A stretch of 36,885 nucleotides of DNA. Source: Thermomucor indicae-seudaticae (Eukaryota; Mucoromycota; Mucoromycetes; Mucorales; Lichtheimiaceae). Location: positions 1 through 36,885 of the forward strand of contig JSYX01000340.1 of the NCBI GenBank assembly GCA_000787465.1, read 5' to 3'. Every line of letters starts with the position of its first letter. Within the stretch, counting starts at the first letter, position 1. The translations under genes were made by a program, and so were the position numbers. Below, piece after piece: positions 14,197 through 27,500 of the stretch. The notes below the pieces were generated by a model. It searched no databases. It was not told the DNA's origin and saw nothing but the letters and a program-made list of their open reading frames with translations.

Positions 14197-15141
14197 ATGC
14201 CCAAAGCATCATCTTCTAAAACTCAAGCGAAAAAGATCCCTCGTCCCATGAACTGCTTCCTTGCGTTCCGCTTGGAAAAGCAAAGCGAGATCGTGGCTCG
14301 TTGCCCTGGTGCGAATCATCGTGATATATCAAAGATCATAGCCAAATGGTGGAAGGAAACGCCAGAGGAAGAAAAGCAACCTTACCGTGAACGCGCTAGA
14401 CTTGCAAAGATCGAACACGCGAAATTGTAAGTTTCTATACGCCAGATAGTCCTGTCAAACAAGATGATTGACGCCGCAGCTAGATATCCTGACTACAAGT
14501 ACAAACCCGTGAAAAAGAACGGACGAAAGACTCGGAAGTATATTCGTCGACCACAAGACAAATTCACTTCGCGTCAAGAAGAGAACAATCGCATGATGGA
14601 GCTCTTCTACAAGAACCCAAAGCTTCTCGAGAAACCTGACTCCGTTGCCGCTGGTATTACTGCAGAACAACAACAACAACAGGACGGTGACCTGTACTCC
14701 GAATCACCTGAAGACTGCAACAGCGATTGCTCGTCCAGTATCATCAGCAGCCCAATATCCTCTTTTTCGAACCAAAGCTGCTCTCCCTTTGGTGCCTACA
14801 TCAGTCCGCCACCAGTCTATGGCCTCGCTTGGCAGCCGATTCCGGAACAACACCAGCAACAACCATCGCTCTATTATCCCACGTTCAACACAATGTCAAC
14901 TACTACTACCACTTTCGGTGTCGACCCCAACTTTAACTTTGGAACTCTTGACAACAACAGTCTATTGCTGCCAGACTTGCAACAACAAGAGCATCAATTC
15001 ATTGATCCTGGTCTTCTTTTGAAAGACGAACAACAACCGCAGTTCTCGAGCTTCAGTGGATACCCATCTTCCTCCTCCTCCTCCGCCTCCCACTATTATC
15101 CAAGTCATACCCAACAATTCTATGCGCCGACTTTATTATAA
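14197..15141 (+). CDS. MATA-type HMG-box transcription factor
   Basis: Exons 14197-14426 and 14484-15141 give 295 aa. The intron (57 nt, a multiple of three) is set by phase and by the HMG alignment: the splice gives EHAKLYPDYKYKP, matching the conserved end of MATA/SOX-type HMG boxes. The HMG box occupies about residues 14-85 (RPMNCFLAF... HRDISKIIAKWW... YPDYKY) and is followed by a basic patch (GRKTRKYIRR). The rest is rich in Gln, Ser and Asn, with a Q5 run and other Q clusters, typical of activation domains. Relatives include mating and sexual-development regulators (Ste11, Prf1, zygomycete SexM/SexP), but the neighbours here are not the triose-phosphate transporter and RNA helicase genes that flank the Mucorales sex locus. 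A role in mating is therefore possible but not shown. Confidence 0.9.
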
Positions 15142-15584
15142 GTCACATCCTCCTTTTCCGTTCTTCTTCATTTCTTGTAACTTCTTCACGCACGATTCTT
15201 ACACCTTATTGTACGTTGTTATTATTTGCCGCGCACTAAACTGCACTTAATGCATTGCTTCTTCTTTTCTCTTTTTTCCGTTCTCGCTTCCACTTGCACT
15301 TGCACAATATGTAATTTCTTACTTTCGTGCCCTTTCTTTGCCATCTATACATTGATCTTATGGTAGCCAACTTATATACAATGTCCCGCCCCCTTTTCTC
15401 TTTGTCTTAATAATAATTACGGTCTCTGTAAGCTGCCGATAAATAGAGGGTTGCCACCACATTTACATACAAACTTCGTCCGTTTGTGTGCACAGACAAC
15501 AGGCCAAGAGTGACGCAGGTAGATCACTCCGACGGGTTTCATTATGCAAAAACCGACGACGCGTCTTGTTCTTCATTCTTCGTA
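15142..15584. other. Intergenic: HMG 3' UTR and PRKDC promoter
   Basis: 443 bp rich in C/T just after the HMG stop, then AT-rich. There is no separate gene. An in-frame upstream ATG at 15486 could extend the DNA-PKcs N-terminus by 33 residues, but those residues are not similar to the family and the ATG at 15585 is preferred. Confidence 0.5.
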
Positions 15585-18500
15585 ATGTCCGCTTTGGCGA
15601 ATATAGAAAACCTGTTGCAGGAACTGAACGATTACGCCGCCAGTCGATCGCCTGCTGGCAGCAGCACAAACAACAAACCTGTCTTTGGTCTTGCCGATCC
15701 GAAAGCGATCGCCACTGACATTGCCGAATTAACCTTGAACGAAATAGCCGAACAAGATCTCGGTAATGAACAAGTAACATGGCGCAAAGATGGGGGGCGA
15801 GATTATATTCATGCTTCTGTAAAAAAAAATAAAGACTATGTATCTTCTCTCTTCTTCCAAGAAGGTCAAGGCATCTTGAGATTTCTGCGTTCAAACGTGC
15901 GATCGCGCGAGGCTGCTATTACAGCCGCCCAGACCGTTCTGCTCGAGTTCTTGGTAGGCTTTATTGAAAAGGCCAAATCCATCCTCCAACCCTACGCGGT
16001 ATCCATCAAGGTTAGAATGCCATCTTTGTGTGTCGTCAGACGGTGCTCTTCTCAACGTATATAATGTGTATAGAATTGCTGCATCACAATGACCAGCGCA
16101 GCTTCAGCCAGGGTGCGTTGTGCTGCTATCGATGTCTTGATCGTCCTTATGAACCCCACAAAAAGTCAATTGGATGTGACCCAGTTGAGTGCAAAAGCGG
16201 TATTTGAACAGTACGTTCAAAGGAAAAAAGTTTCAGGGCACTTTGTGATATTGAACGTCGAGGACAGGTTCACGCGGGACTTCACATTGGCTGTCACCAA
16301 AACACCAGCCACGGTGAAGGGACGTATTTTGGAGCTGTTGGGCATGATCGTTCGATATTATCCAGAGCATGCAGTGGATGAGGGAAAAGTAAAGACACTG
16401 CAACGCTGGTGCCTTGATACTTTGGACAACCAGTTATTCCAACAACCCAAAGTCGATAATTCGCTGGTGGCGGGAGCCCTCCGTGGATTAACTAGCATGG
16501 CATCGAGCAGGAAGTACAGGGTTATTACAGGTATGAACTCATAATAATAATTACATTGTGCTATGGGGATATCGTAAGCTGATGGAAATGCGGGTAATAG
16601 AACCGACTGATAAAGAAAAGCTTTACAAAATTATCGCAACCATATTCGATTTACCTGAAGATCTTTCACGCTACATGATACCGTTAGGTAGGTGCAAGCA
16701 TTACAGACCCGTACAATCAGACTGTCAAACGGATATATGTGTATATAGCCGCACTTGATTTCTTTTCGTATCACGCCGAGCTATTGGGAGTATACCTGGT
16801 TGACGGCAGCGAAAAACTGTACAAGGATATAAAGAAGCTGTGTTCGCACAAAAACAACGATATATCAAAATCAGCATACAAGGCCTTGGAATCGTTACTA
16901 AAACAGGTACACTGCTCCTTGTCAGTCCATCGGCAATTTGAGATATTTTTCTCAATTTCTTCTTTCATAGATAGCCAAGATGTTAGCTGGACATAAAGCG
17001 GAGCAAAAGGAAAAGAGGATCTTCCAGGTAAGCTGAGACAGAGGGAAAAAACGCGTCATTCAAGGATCTAACACTGCTATCACAGTTCTTCATTGGAGCA
17101 TTTCTCAAAGATCTACAAGCCGACTATAATGAAATTGATTATCGCGACCTTTCTGCGTCCATCCGAGGCATAGGCTACTTCTCGAAAGCGTGCAAAGAGT
17201 ATATGCAACCGGAGGAAATCCAAGTGCTGCGGGATTACCTTGTCCGACTGAGCAATTGGTTTTACTCTGAGTAAGGACATTAGCAACATACACTATTTTC
17301 TGTGTCTCAGTTGATAATTCGTCCCCTGTAGGATAAATTCTGAGCAGACTCGCTTGTTGACGCATATACCCGCCTTTGTCCAGGCCTATAGTCAGTTTGC
17401 ACGTAACCTGGAGACTCTGCCCCAATCGTACATATCCATGATGTCGAAAATCGTGGACGTATTGATGACAAATTATCAGAGGCTGTCGAGCTACACACGT
17501 ACGACTGGTACTTCAGCGGTGCAAGAGCTACTGCGGACGCTTTCCTATAAAGGCGAAGGCACCCTGCGGAATTACCTGAGTCATTTCTGTAAGTTGGACC
17601 GTGCGCTGATTTTGTGAGCCGCTCACGAACCAGTGGGGTCTAGTTTATAATACGCTCGTCCTTACATGCAGCGACACGGCGCCCAGTTCGGGAGTGGATT
17701 ACCACCAGACATACATGGATTTTCTTTACTTTTGGGAGAACTTGCTGAAGAGCGACGACGATAAATTCCGGACAGTGCTACACGACGAGTTTCTATTGGC
17801 TTTTCTACGGCTCGTCAAAGCCTTCAACTTGGATGTCGTCAGAATAAACGAAGCCGGAGACGAAGAGAGTCATACTGAGAGCAACCCAGGTTATGTGGGC
17901 ACGGTCATAACCTCACTTCGTCCGGTGAACGAGAAGGACTTTATACTTTTTGAGAACCTTGTCGAGTTCTGGTGTCTGCTACTCCCGAAACTAGGAGCGA
18001 GTCGTCGGTTGTTGCGGGACTGGATTCATGTTCAGGGCACTGCATTGATTGAGCTCAGTCTTCGGAAGCCCTTGGTGAGCGGGTTCTACAGAATGTTGAC
18101 AGCTATACTGTCTCTAGCAGAGAATGCGAATCTATTCCACGGCTACAAGAATATGTATATTGAGCAGCAGAAACGAAAGCAATTTGGGCAACTCTGCGAG
18201 TCGCAGGTAAAAAGGAGTTCATCTTGTAATACATTGTTGTGATCAAGTAATGCTGACGGAAGGTGGGGGTTGTCAAGACGGATGTTTATGCCGTCTATGC
18301 TGCTTTTCGAGAGTATTTAAGGGAAGTCCGGCATCGTTTGCAACAATACAAAGACGAGCTTTTGGCATCCTCTTTGAAACTTGTCCTTGCATATCCACTG
18401 GCCTTTTTTGATGTCCAGGAGCTCATTGGACCTCTTCAGACAGCACTGTCGTTGGGTCTGTCGTATCTTCCATTGGCTGTCACAGCTTTGGAAACGATCG

Positions 18501-21500
18501 AACGGCTAGTCGCAGCAAGTGATGAAAAGGATCCCGACGTAGCAAGCCTCGATTTTCTTAACGATGTATTGCCGTACATGAACGAATACCTTTCGATAGG
18601 TTGGCAGGAGAAGGGCGAAAAACCAGGACAGAAAAGCAAGATAAACTTGAAAGCGTCAGCAAGATTGAAGCGCGTTATTCACGAGCAACCGACGCCTGCT
18701 CAGTTGGGTGTTCCTGAGGATTTAGCGAAGCAGGCTGGATTGCGCGACATACAATTGAGAATGATGCGGTTTTTTGGTCGTATCGGTGGTTACAATAAGC
18801 TCATCTTAGACCAGCCACAAAATGCGAAAAACGCAGGGAGTCAATTGTTAGCATGGGATCCAGAGAGGAGATTGAGGATACGTCTTCCTTTTGCTAACGC
18901 TCGGCTTCATATCACAGTGGGTAAGTGGATGGATGGATCCCTGGTATGTAACCGATAGCTAACGGTGAAGACATCTTGTCAGATGAGATCTTGCCTCGGA
19001 TATGCGAGTTAGCAGAGTCTTCTCCTGACAGGCAGGCCAAAGTGGCTGCTTGCGAATTGCTACATGGCCTAGTACTTGTGATGATCGGTACCAGTGCTTT
19101 CCAGGCACGAGATCGACGGGAGCCTACGGAATCTCGGTACCACCGATTGTATCTTCGCGTTTTCCCTATCTTGCTACGGTTAGCTGTGGACCTTGACCAA
19201 GTCCCAAGAGAAATGTTCCGGACACTGATCTCGCAGCTTATCCATTGGCTTACCAACAACGCCCAGTATGAAAATCCAGAAACGATCGCGCTGTTGCACA
19301 CATGCCTAGACGCTGCTTGCAGCACAAACGCCGCCCTCCGTGACTATGGCGCCGAGTGCCTGCAAGAATTTGTCAAATGGTCTATTAAGCAAACAGTGGC
19401 GCGCGCTGACGAAGGCCCGATGAATGTCAAGTCTGTCCTGAAGCGTTTGTATAATCTGGCATCCAACCCAAGCGCGAGCCAGCGGCTCGGCGCGTCGCTC
19501 ATCTTCAACCGTATCTATCGGATCTTTCGAGAAGAACAGACCTTGGTTGATGAATTCACTTTAGAGCTCTTGTATTGGCTCTTTTTCAGCTTGCGTTTAG
19601 CAGAAGATGATCACCCGTCTATTGGCACCAGGGAGCAGGCGAAAGAAGCGATCTCGCACGTGAAGCGGATCTTGCATGTCAGGGCATCCGTGTTCCAGAC
19701 AGAGAGTCGTGTTAGAAGGCCGTTCCCCGGAGGAACTGAGCGTGCTGATATCCAGTCAGTAGTTGAGTGGGCATTTCAACAGACAGGTCAGCTTCAACGA
19801 GAATATGCAAAGGCTTGCATGGACTTCTTTTTCGAATTCGTGCACACTCTGCCAGGTAATCCTATGGCCTGCTTCTTTCCTTTGCGTCATATTCAAGGTG
19901 GTTGATATTTTTGCCAGGTGTTAAGGATGCAAAGCAATGGATCCGTGATAAGGCTCGAGCGAAAAATAATACCTTGTTGACCGACGTGTATGAGACGCAA
20001 CGACTGGTGCCTACAAGCCCAAGTGACAAGAGAAAAACGGCGACGTCATGCATTCTGTGGCTACGTCAGTTAATTTGCGCACTGGATGGCTACGTTTGGC
20101 TGCTGGAGCGAGACATGGTGGATCCCATGGATATTCTCAATCAAGGGTCCTCGGTTTTACTTGAAGCTCTCAGGTTTTATCTACGGCATCCACCAAGTGC
20201 CATGGTTGGCGAGGAGGACCATTCGCTAGACAAGTCCCGGGTCCAGGCTCTTTACGCGTACGCAGGCTACAGGCTTATGTGTCTTCTGAACTTGCTTGTC
20301 GTGGTGGATCATGAGCAACCGACCGAGGTGCTGGAGAATGCCAGTGTTCTCTTCGATACCAAATTGGTCGACTTGGTGGCGCAGATGCTCTTATTACCCG
20401 ATGAATTCCTGGAGCCTGTGCAAGCAGATCAGGGTACGTTGTCAGTATGGCTATCCTCGAGGACGCCTTTACGCCAGGCTGCGCGTCGGTTTGCAGAGGC
20501 TATGGCGAATTTCGGTCCGCCCAAGTTCACGAGGCTGTTCGCAAGAGCTGCGTGTGCCATCATGGATTCCGAGAATATAGACTTGACAACGCTCGAACGA
20601 AATCAAGGTTAGGAATATATCAACAAGAGGCCCTTTTTCTTGGATGAAATAACGAGTTTTTAGGGACTTTGAACGACATGATGCAAAGCATTGACGGTAT
20701 CTTGATACTGCAAGAGATCGACTTGCTGGATAGAGTCCGAAAAGAAGCAAACAGAAACAGTGGCAAGGCTACGTCGGCAGAAGAGTACTGCACCGAGCTG
20801 TTTGATAAATTTAACGAGCTGAATGCAACCGACGAACCAGTGTGGATCAATTTATTGGGCAATATGCTGAAGATTGCCTTCAGACAGCCAGGCTTTGCCG
20901 AATCACATGCAACGGACCTCTTGCTAAACCCCACATTGAGCTTTGCCGAGAGATTGACATTGTACCAGAGATATAACCGCTTTGTGAGTTGTCTTTGGAA
21001 GGAGAATGGCCAGAGTGTTGTTATTGACGGTATTTTGGATTAGATGAATGAAATTATCGCGACCAATTTTAAGGAATTCAGCTCTTTGCTTATCAGCAAC
21101 ATTGATGATGAGCTGATAAACCATGTTATCTTGGCCTTTCCGGAATATCTAAAGATGGAGAAGAGTCGTTGCCGTTTGGAGATTGCCTGCGTCACAAAGG
21201 ATGTAAGTTTGGTTTTGTTTTCCCTGTGTTTGTGTGCAAGGCACACAACTTATACCCTCTTAGCTTTTGGACAAGACGCCATTTTTGAGTGAACTGTAAG
21301 TTTCTTGCACCACCACCTCCTTCTACCATGTTCCTAAATGAATGACAGAGTGGATGCTTGGGAAGCGAGGTCAAATTTGACAGATCTGGTGTCGTTCTTG
21401 CGAAGCCTATTTAGTGCAGATCCTGGTATAGTGTCTCGTGCAAAGAACAAGCCGGTCTTTGCGTCTTTTCGCAAGGCTCTAGCAGTGTGTTTGCGCACGG

Positions 21501-24500
21501 ATGCGCCATTATCACTCAAGAACGAAGCGTTTGATATTATTCCCATGTATATATGCATCGAGGGCGAACATGTAGACGAGGTTGGTAAAACAAGGAAGGG
21601 ACCAGAGAGTGCAATTAAAAACCATGCAGTAGATTGGCCAATGGATCAAGGATACTGTCGACCGCCAGTTCCCGTCTTCGTCCAAGGAGCTGAAAGCAGG
21701 AACAGAAGCGTATGTAAAACAAACAACTGCCTTTGCAGAAACTAAATACCTTTCCAACAGGTTCAATGATTATATTCATGCTCTGGACAAACTTTTGAAT
21801 TTGATGGCGTCGTTCCAGTCGGTGATGATATTCAACATATTGTTGCCTACGTTTATTCAAGAGGAGGACCATGTTCACTCGGCAGCCATAGAACAAAGCA
21901 TCGCAAAATTTGCAAAGGGCCTGGGACGGCCAAGCTTCGTAGAGGTAGCACAATCATGCTTCAGGTAAAAAGATACTGCAGGGTAGTCGATTGAGACGAT
22001 ACATGCTCATGTTATGATCAAGCTATTTCAAGGATAACAAGCTGGATATGAAAAGACGCCAGAACGTGATCACTCTAATCGTCAATCTGCTTGCTCTTGT
22101 ACCCGACGACTACGTAATATCGTTTTATGAAGAGAATATCGTTTACATTATGAGCGTGATCAAGCGAGAGCTTCTGCGACGGGGCACGGATCAAGAAGTG
22201 ATCGATGATATGGAAGAGAAGTCTGGTTGTTTCCGGCTTATGCAAATATCCTTTTTATTGCATTTTATTCGCTTTTACAACACACCTTTATAGCAGCAAT
22301 CTTTAACCACTGATAGACACACCTTGTACCAGAGACTGTCTGCGCCAAAAGTCCATGGACCCGATAGCAAGATAAGTGCCATTTGGGAAAAAGCTGAACA
22401 AAAGTCTGGTCAAGGCAGAAAGATGACCATTGATCTGGTGGGTATGGCCCACAGTGCAAAGAATCAGAAGGTTAGTCAGGATGCGCCTTGTTCCGTCCGT
22501 CTGTCTGCCCACGCAGCTGATCGTTTCCTGTTATTAGCATCCTCCAGAGAACGAAGCCGTTGCAGCTGCGCGATTACGTTATCATCAAGCAGCCTATAAT
22601 GCAGCAGCAGCAGCGATCCTCCGGACACAAAAGAGCGAAAAGTTCTTTGTAGGCTTTCTCATCCAGGACAAACCGAATGAGCCACTCTGGGAGAACATTG
22701 TGGATATGAATCAGAGTGTCAACCTGGTGGTCGAGCTTGATAGGCCTCTGATGCGGTCTCGGGTAGAAAGCTTCCGTGCCAAGTCAGGACAGGCGGCCGC
22801 CAATACAGGTGCTGACTATATGCCATCTATTGGCCTCACCGGAAGCAGGTATATATAGAATCGAGCACAAGGCGGCTGTTCTGCTCTGTGCTAATCTTTT
22901 TTTGTTTTGAAGCTTATCACAAATGTCGCTCTCAGATGTAATAACTTGCTATCAAGCCCCAGAATGCAATGACTAAGGTCTGTATTACTTAGATGGCGTT
23001 GGAAGCGAGTGGACGAGGACCAGCAGAAGAATCGCCCGTACCAAAGTTCCCACTTGACGAAGAAGAGGAAGAGGTCGAAGTCGCTGATGTTATGGTCACG
23101 TAAGCAAAAGAGGAATAGTTCGGAAGGAAAGGAGGGAGCCTAAGCTCTCTGATAGGGGCCCTGGCGAACTTGAACTGGATCAATTCAATGCAAATCCATG
23201 TATGAACCTATTGGTTGAAATCATTCGACGTCTTCATCTTGTTATCTGCCCGCCAAATGCAGACAATAAGGTCCCAATGTGGATGAACGAGCTTTTGAGG
23301 TTCTTTACGAAGAAAGGCAAGTGTGTCTCCTAGTCGGATCGCATGAAGATCGCTAAAGGACGATCGTAATAGACACACCTCTCATACTTCGACTATTTCT
23401 CACCAAATTGATTGTCAACTGCCCGGAAGCATTTGAAAATTATGCGTCCCATTGGATCCGTCCGCTTATGGAGCTGGCTATACAAGGCGATCAATATGGC
23501 GAACCAATGAATTATTTCGTACAGGTACAGTAATAGCTGCTTTTATAAGGGGACAATATGCGTTAATGAATATTTTGTACTAGGATATCTGTGTACTGCT
23601 GATAGTATGGGGACAGCAAGTGCAACTAGAAAGCACGTACGAGGATCGATGCTTGCTATATAACTTTGTTGTAAGTAGGCCAAAAGGAGGGAACAATGCA
23701 TTTCTCTTGCAAACTTCTTTTATTTGCAGAATTATCTTGTCAGAAACGCCTATCATGAGTCGCCACGCATCTTGAGAAACAACATCCAGACCATCAAAGG
23801 CGTGTTTGATAACTGGCATTCCCAGATTATCGTCCCCACAGTAAGTTTACAGTTTGATGCCTTTTGGGGATTCCTGCTGATATATCCAACGCATCTAGAA
23901 ACTGATCTATGAATACATCAATCAGCCCGGTGATGTTCCGAGAAAGAACCAAACAGGACTGCAGCTCGTGGGAATTATATTGGCGCATGATGTGAATCCG
24001 TATTATGACGGGCCGGAGGTCGATTTGGGCGATCTGGACGAGGGAAAGTTCTACGCGACACTCTGTAACAATATCTCGCAGAAACCCAAAGAGATCTATG
24101 CAGATGCTTCAGAGGTAAGTTTTCGCTCTGTTACCAGAATCAAAGGAAACCGATCTTAGGTTGCTTTGCTCTTCAGGCTTCTGCGTGGGCTTTGGAGTTT
24201 AGAAAGAGCCATGGTTTACCGTACGAAGACCTAGAGAAAATGATCGTGTCAAAGGTATTACCAGGAATAGCGTCTTCTTTTGCCATATAGCTGATTGTTT
24301 GTCCAGATCAAAATGATGGACCCTCTTCTCCAAAAGACTTTGGATTACCCCCGGTTCCTCACTTGTCTTAAACGTGTTCAGCTTCACTACCCTGATATAA
24401 CGAAACAGTTTGTGACGAAGGTCATCTATTTGTTGCCGCAGCTCTTTGGGCACCCAAAGGTGACAGCGCTGCAGATTATCGCTGCCTGCAGTGGAGCTAT

Positions 24501-27500
24501 CGAGAATCCGTTCCAGACTATGGAATCCAAGGGCCTTTTCAAGATGATAAGGCACAGGTAATAAGAAGTGGTGAGGTTTCGTTTAAAGAAGGTGTGCTAA
24601 CTTGTGGATAAAAAGAAATGACGAAGCTCAGCTTGCATTACTTGAGTTCCTGCAGAGCATCGCATCCACGCTGACTCCAGAGCAGATAGAAGACTCGTTG
24701 GAGCCTCTGGTGAACGCATTTGTGGAACATCCAAACCACGACTGCAGAGTGATGTTTTACGGCATCTTGAAGCGTATGAACGATAGTCTTATGGATGCAT
24801 CACCCGTCAAGGATAAAGTCAAGGTACATTTGCTGCGCGGTTTCATTGATCCTAGCCAAGACATACGGCAAGATTTGCTGGCGTATATGCAAAGAGTTGA
24901 GAACCTGACAGACAACATTTACGAAAGAGTTACCACTCTGTTAAAGTAAGACTATCTGTCATCTTTATCCAGTCGTCTATTAACTTCTTTTCATAGGACC
25001 ATGTACCTGCCGGAAATAGAGAACCTCTATATTCTCTACGGCACCCAGTTGCTTCTCGATGGGACGAAGCAAAGCTTCGATTATGACAAGCCCATATTTG
25101 ATGATCCACTTCCCAACGCCAAATTCGACGAAAATTATCAGCAGATTAATACGTCGTGGCAGCGAAATATGTCCATGACGCCCTTGTTTGTTGCTTCTCA
25201 AGAAAGAGCAGCGGTAATGAATATGGATAGAAAGAAGAAAAAAGCGTGTTCGTTTGCAAACTTTGGCATATTGCCTAGGTTAACCCGGAAGAGTTGGAGA
25301 ATCAAGTCCGTGCCACGCAGACAGCGTTGTTCAGTCTCACCCAAAGCGCAACAGGTACAGTATTCTATATTGCCGAAAGCTGTATCCATCCAAACTCATT
25401 CGTTTGATTGAAGGTGGAGGAACCCTGGCTTCTTCTTTTGCACCACCGGTTACGCAAGCGATGCTTTATGCAAGTCCGACTCAGACCCAACAGAGAGGAG
25501 AAGGACAAGTCGGGCAAGTAGAGAGAAAAAAGTACCTTTGGAATATAAAGTGCTAATAACATCGCGGCAGAGGGACTATGGGGCAACCGGAAAAGAAGAC
25601 TGAGGACACTTACTCGCGTCTACGTCGTCGGTTCTTTAAAGCGACTCAGGGAGAGACGCATGCGTTTTTCCGTAAACGCCATGACGAGATCAAGAAACGC
25701 CTGCAGCGATATCAAATGCTGGCTAAACAAGCTCGAGAGAAGAAAGTTACAATGTATCGCAATTACAGAATCGGTATGCTACCAAGTGGAACAAACCAAG
25801 AACTGCGTTTCCCTAAAACAATATCCACAGGTGAACTACCCGACATTCAAATCAAGCATGCAGACTTGATCGTTCCACTGCAGGCGCTCGGACGCAGTGA
25901 CAATGAAATCGCCCGATTATTGCACGCTGGTATCATAGTAGCCACCACTCAAGTGGCCGAAGATCTGGCAAGTAATATTTCGTTTTTAGCTTTCAGCTCG
26001 TGTTGCTAATACAAATAGGCAGGACTCTTACAAGGCCGACATTGTGGCTACGATTCAGAGAAACCTCGAAAAGAGCACCTTATACTTTCCGCCAGTGATT
26101 GGATCTTTCCTGCGAATATGCTTCGAGTTGGATGGCGGAAATATCGACAGCGCTGTTATCAAATCCGTCAGTGACAAGAGTTACAGCCACCACATTGGCA
26201 TCGCTTTGCTGGAAAAGCAGCTGGAAAAAGGAGAAGAATATCGAGGTAACTTGCGCTGCTGTCAATTTTTTTTCGCACCTCCTGACTTTAAAAGCTTCGA
26301 AAAAATCGCGCACCTCTGGCAAAATGAAAATTCATGGCAGCAAGAAGCAGTGGATCGATCTTGCGACTCTCTATAAAGCGATTGACGAGCCAGAAATCTT
26401 TCAGAGTCTCTATAAAACTAAAGTAGCAACACTGCAGCTTCCAAAAGGTTAGCAGAGCAAAAAGACACCTTTGGCTTGCATTTTACAGATATTGAGGCCA
26501 TTTTTTAGACGCAATCGATGCGGAGATCCAAGGAGATTATGCAAACGCTTGTAACCTTCTTACGGACGCGTTCGAGATATATGCCGAGGAAATAGACCAG
26601 GAAGAGGTAAGAAAAAAGAGTCAACAGGTCATTGATGCAGTTGGGTTGAACAAAAAGGAAAAAACGAATAGTTAATCATGTGGGAACAAGAGCGACTGCG
26701 GTGCTACGAACAGTTAACCCAATGGCATGATATCGCTACTTACTTGGAAGCAGATTTCAAGGGACAATACAACGCCGTCTGGGAAGAGAACGAAAAGGTA
26801 TAATACATTGGCTCACGTCTAATGCTATAACTAATCTGCTCTTTCAAGGAAATGTACATTTATTACATGTTCCGTAGCTTTGTCAAGTTGAGGCAAGGAC
26901 TCCTAGATGAACAAGGCGATATCGTACCATGGACAGGCGACAGGCCAAATCCAATTTTCCAGTTCGTATCATCAGCCACGGCAGACCCTGACAAGATGGA
27001 CTTTTTACTCCAAAACCACGCATCTGGTAATATGGCGTTTAGCCACTCCTGACCAAAGCTGCTAACTTTCGTCCTTAGATATCTCTCTTGTGTCTATATA
27101 TCAAGCTGATTATGACCGTGCACGCTTTTATATACGCCATGCTTATGAGTCGCTGCTGTTGATTTGGGCAAGTCTACACCCACTGTATCACGCAAGTCGT
27201 ATGCTGCAGCTGGCACGATTGGAAAGAGTACTGTATAGATTGGATGCGCTGATGCCCCTTTTTGCTGATCTTTAATGCGGTTTAGGCGGCAGAAATTGAG
27301 GACTTTTTGGAGGTTGTTGCGAACTTGCGCCAGGGTAACGTCAGCCCTCAGAGGATTGAGAAGTACATGAAAACGCTGTTTATGCGGTAACTATTTTTAG
27401 ACCACGAGGGAGTGGAGAACCGGCCTATTCATTTGCGAACCCTAATAATAGGTATCCAGATGACAAGCTAGATGATATGGCTACTTGGGACGATATCCTT

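Noticed and set aside
14140..15141. Mating-type (sex) locus
   Set aside because: The HMG gene is flanked by unrelated genes (gene-poor DNA and DNA-PKcs), not by the transporter and helicase genes that define the Mucorales locus.
16521..16578. Intron from GTTATT to GTAAG in PRKDC
   Set aside because: The pair 16531-16600 (GTATGA...AATAG) fits phase and aligns better with the vertebrate protein (RVIT|EPTDKEKLY).
20984..21043. TAG stop at 21041-21043 as an inactivating mutation of DNA-PKcs
   Set aside because: It lies at the end of a 60-nt intron (GTGAGT...GGATTAG) whose length is a multiple of three. Splicing joins RYNRF|MNEIIATNF in frame.
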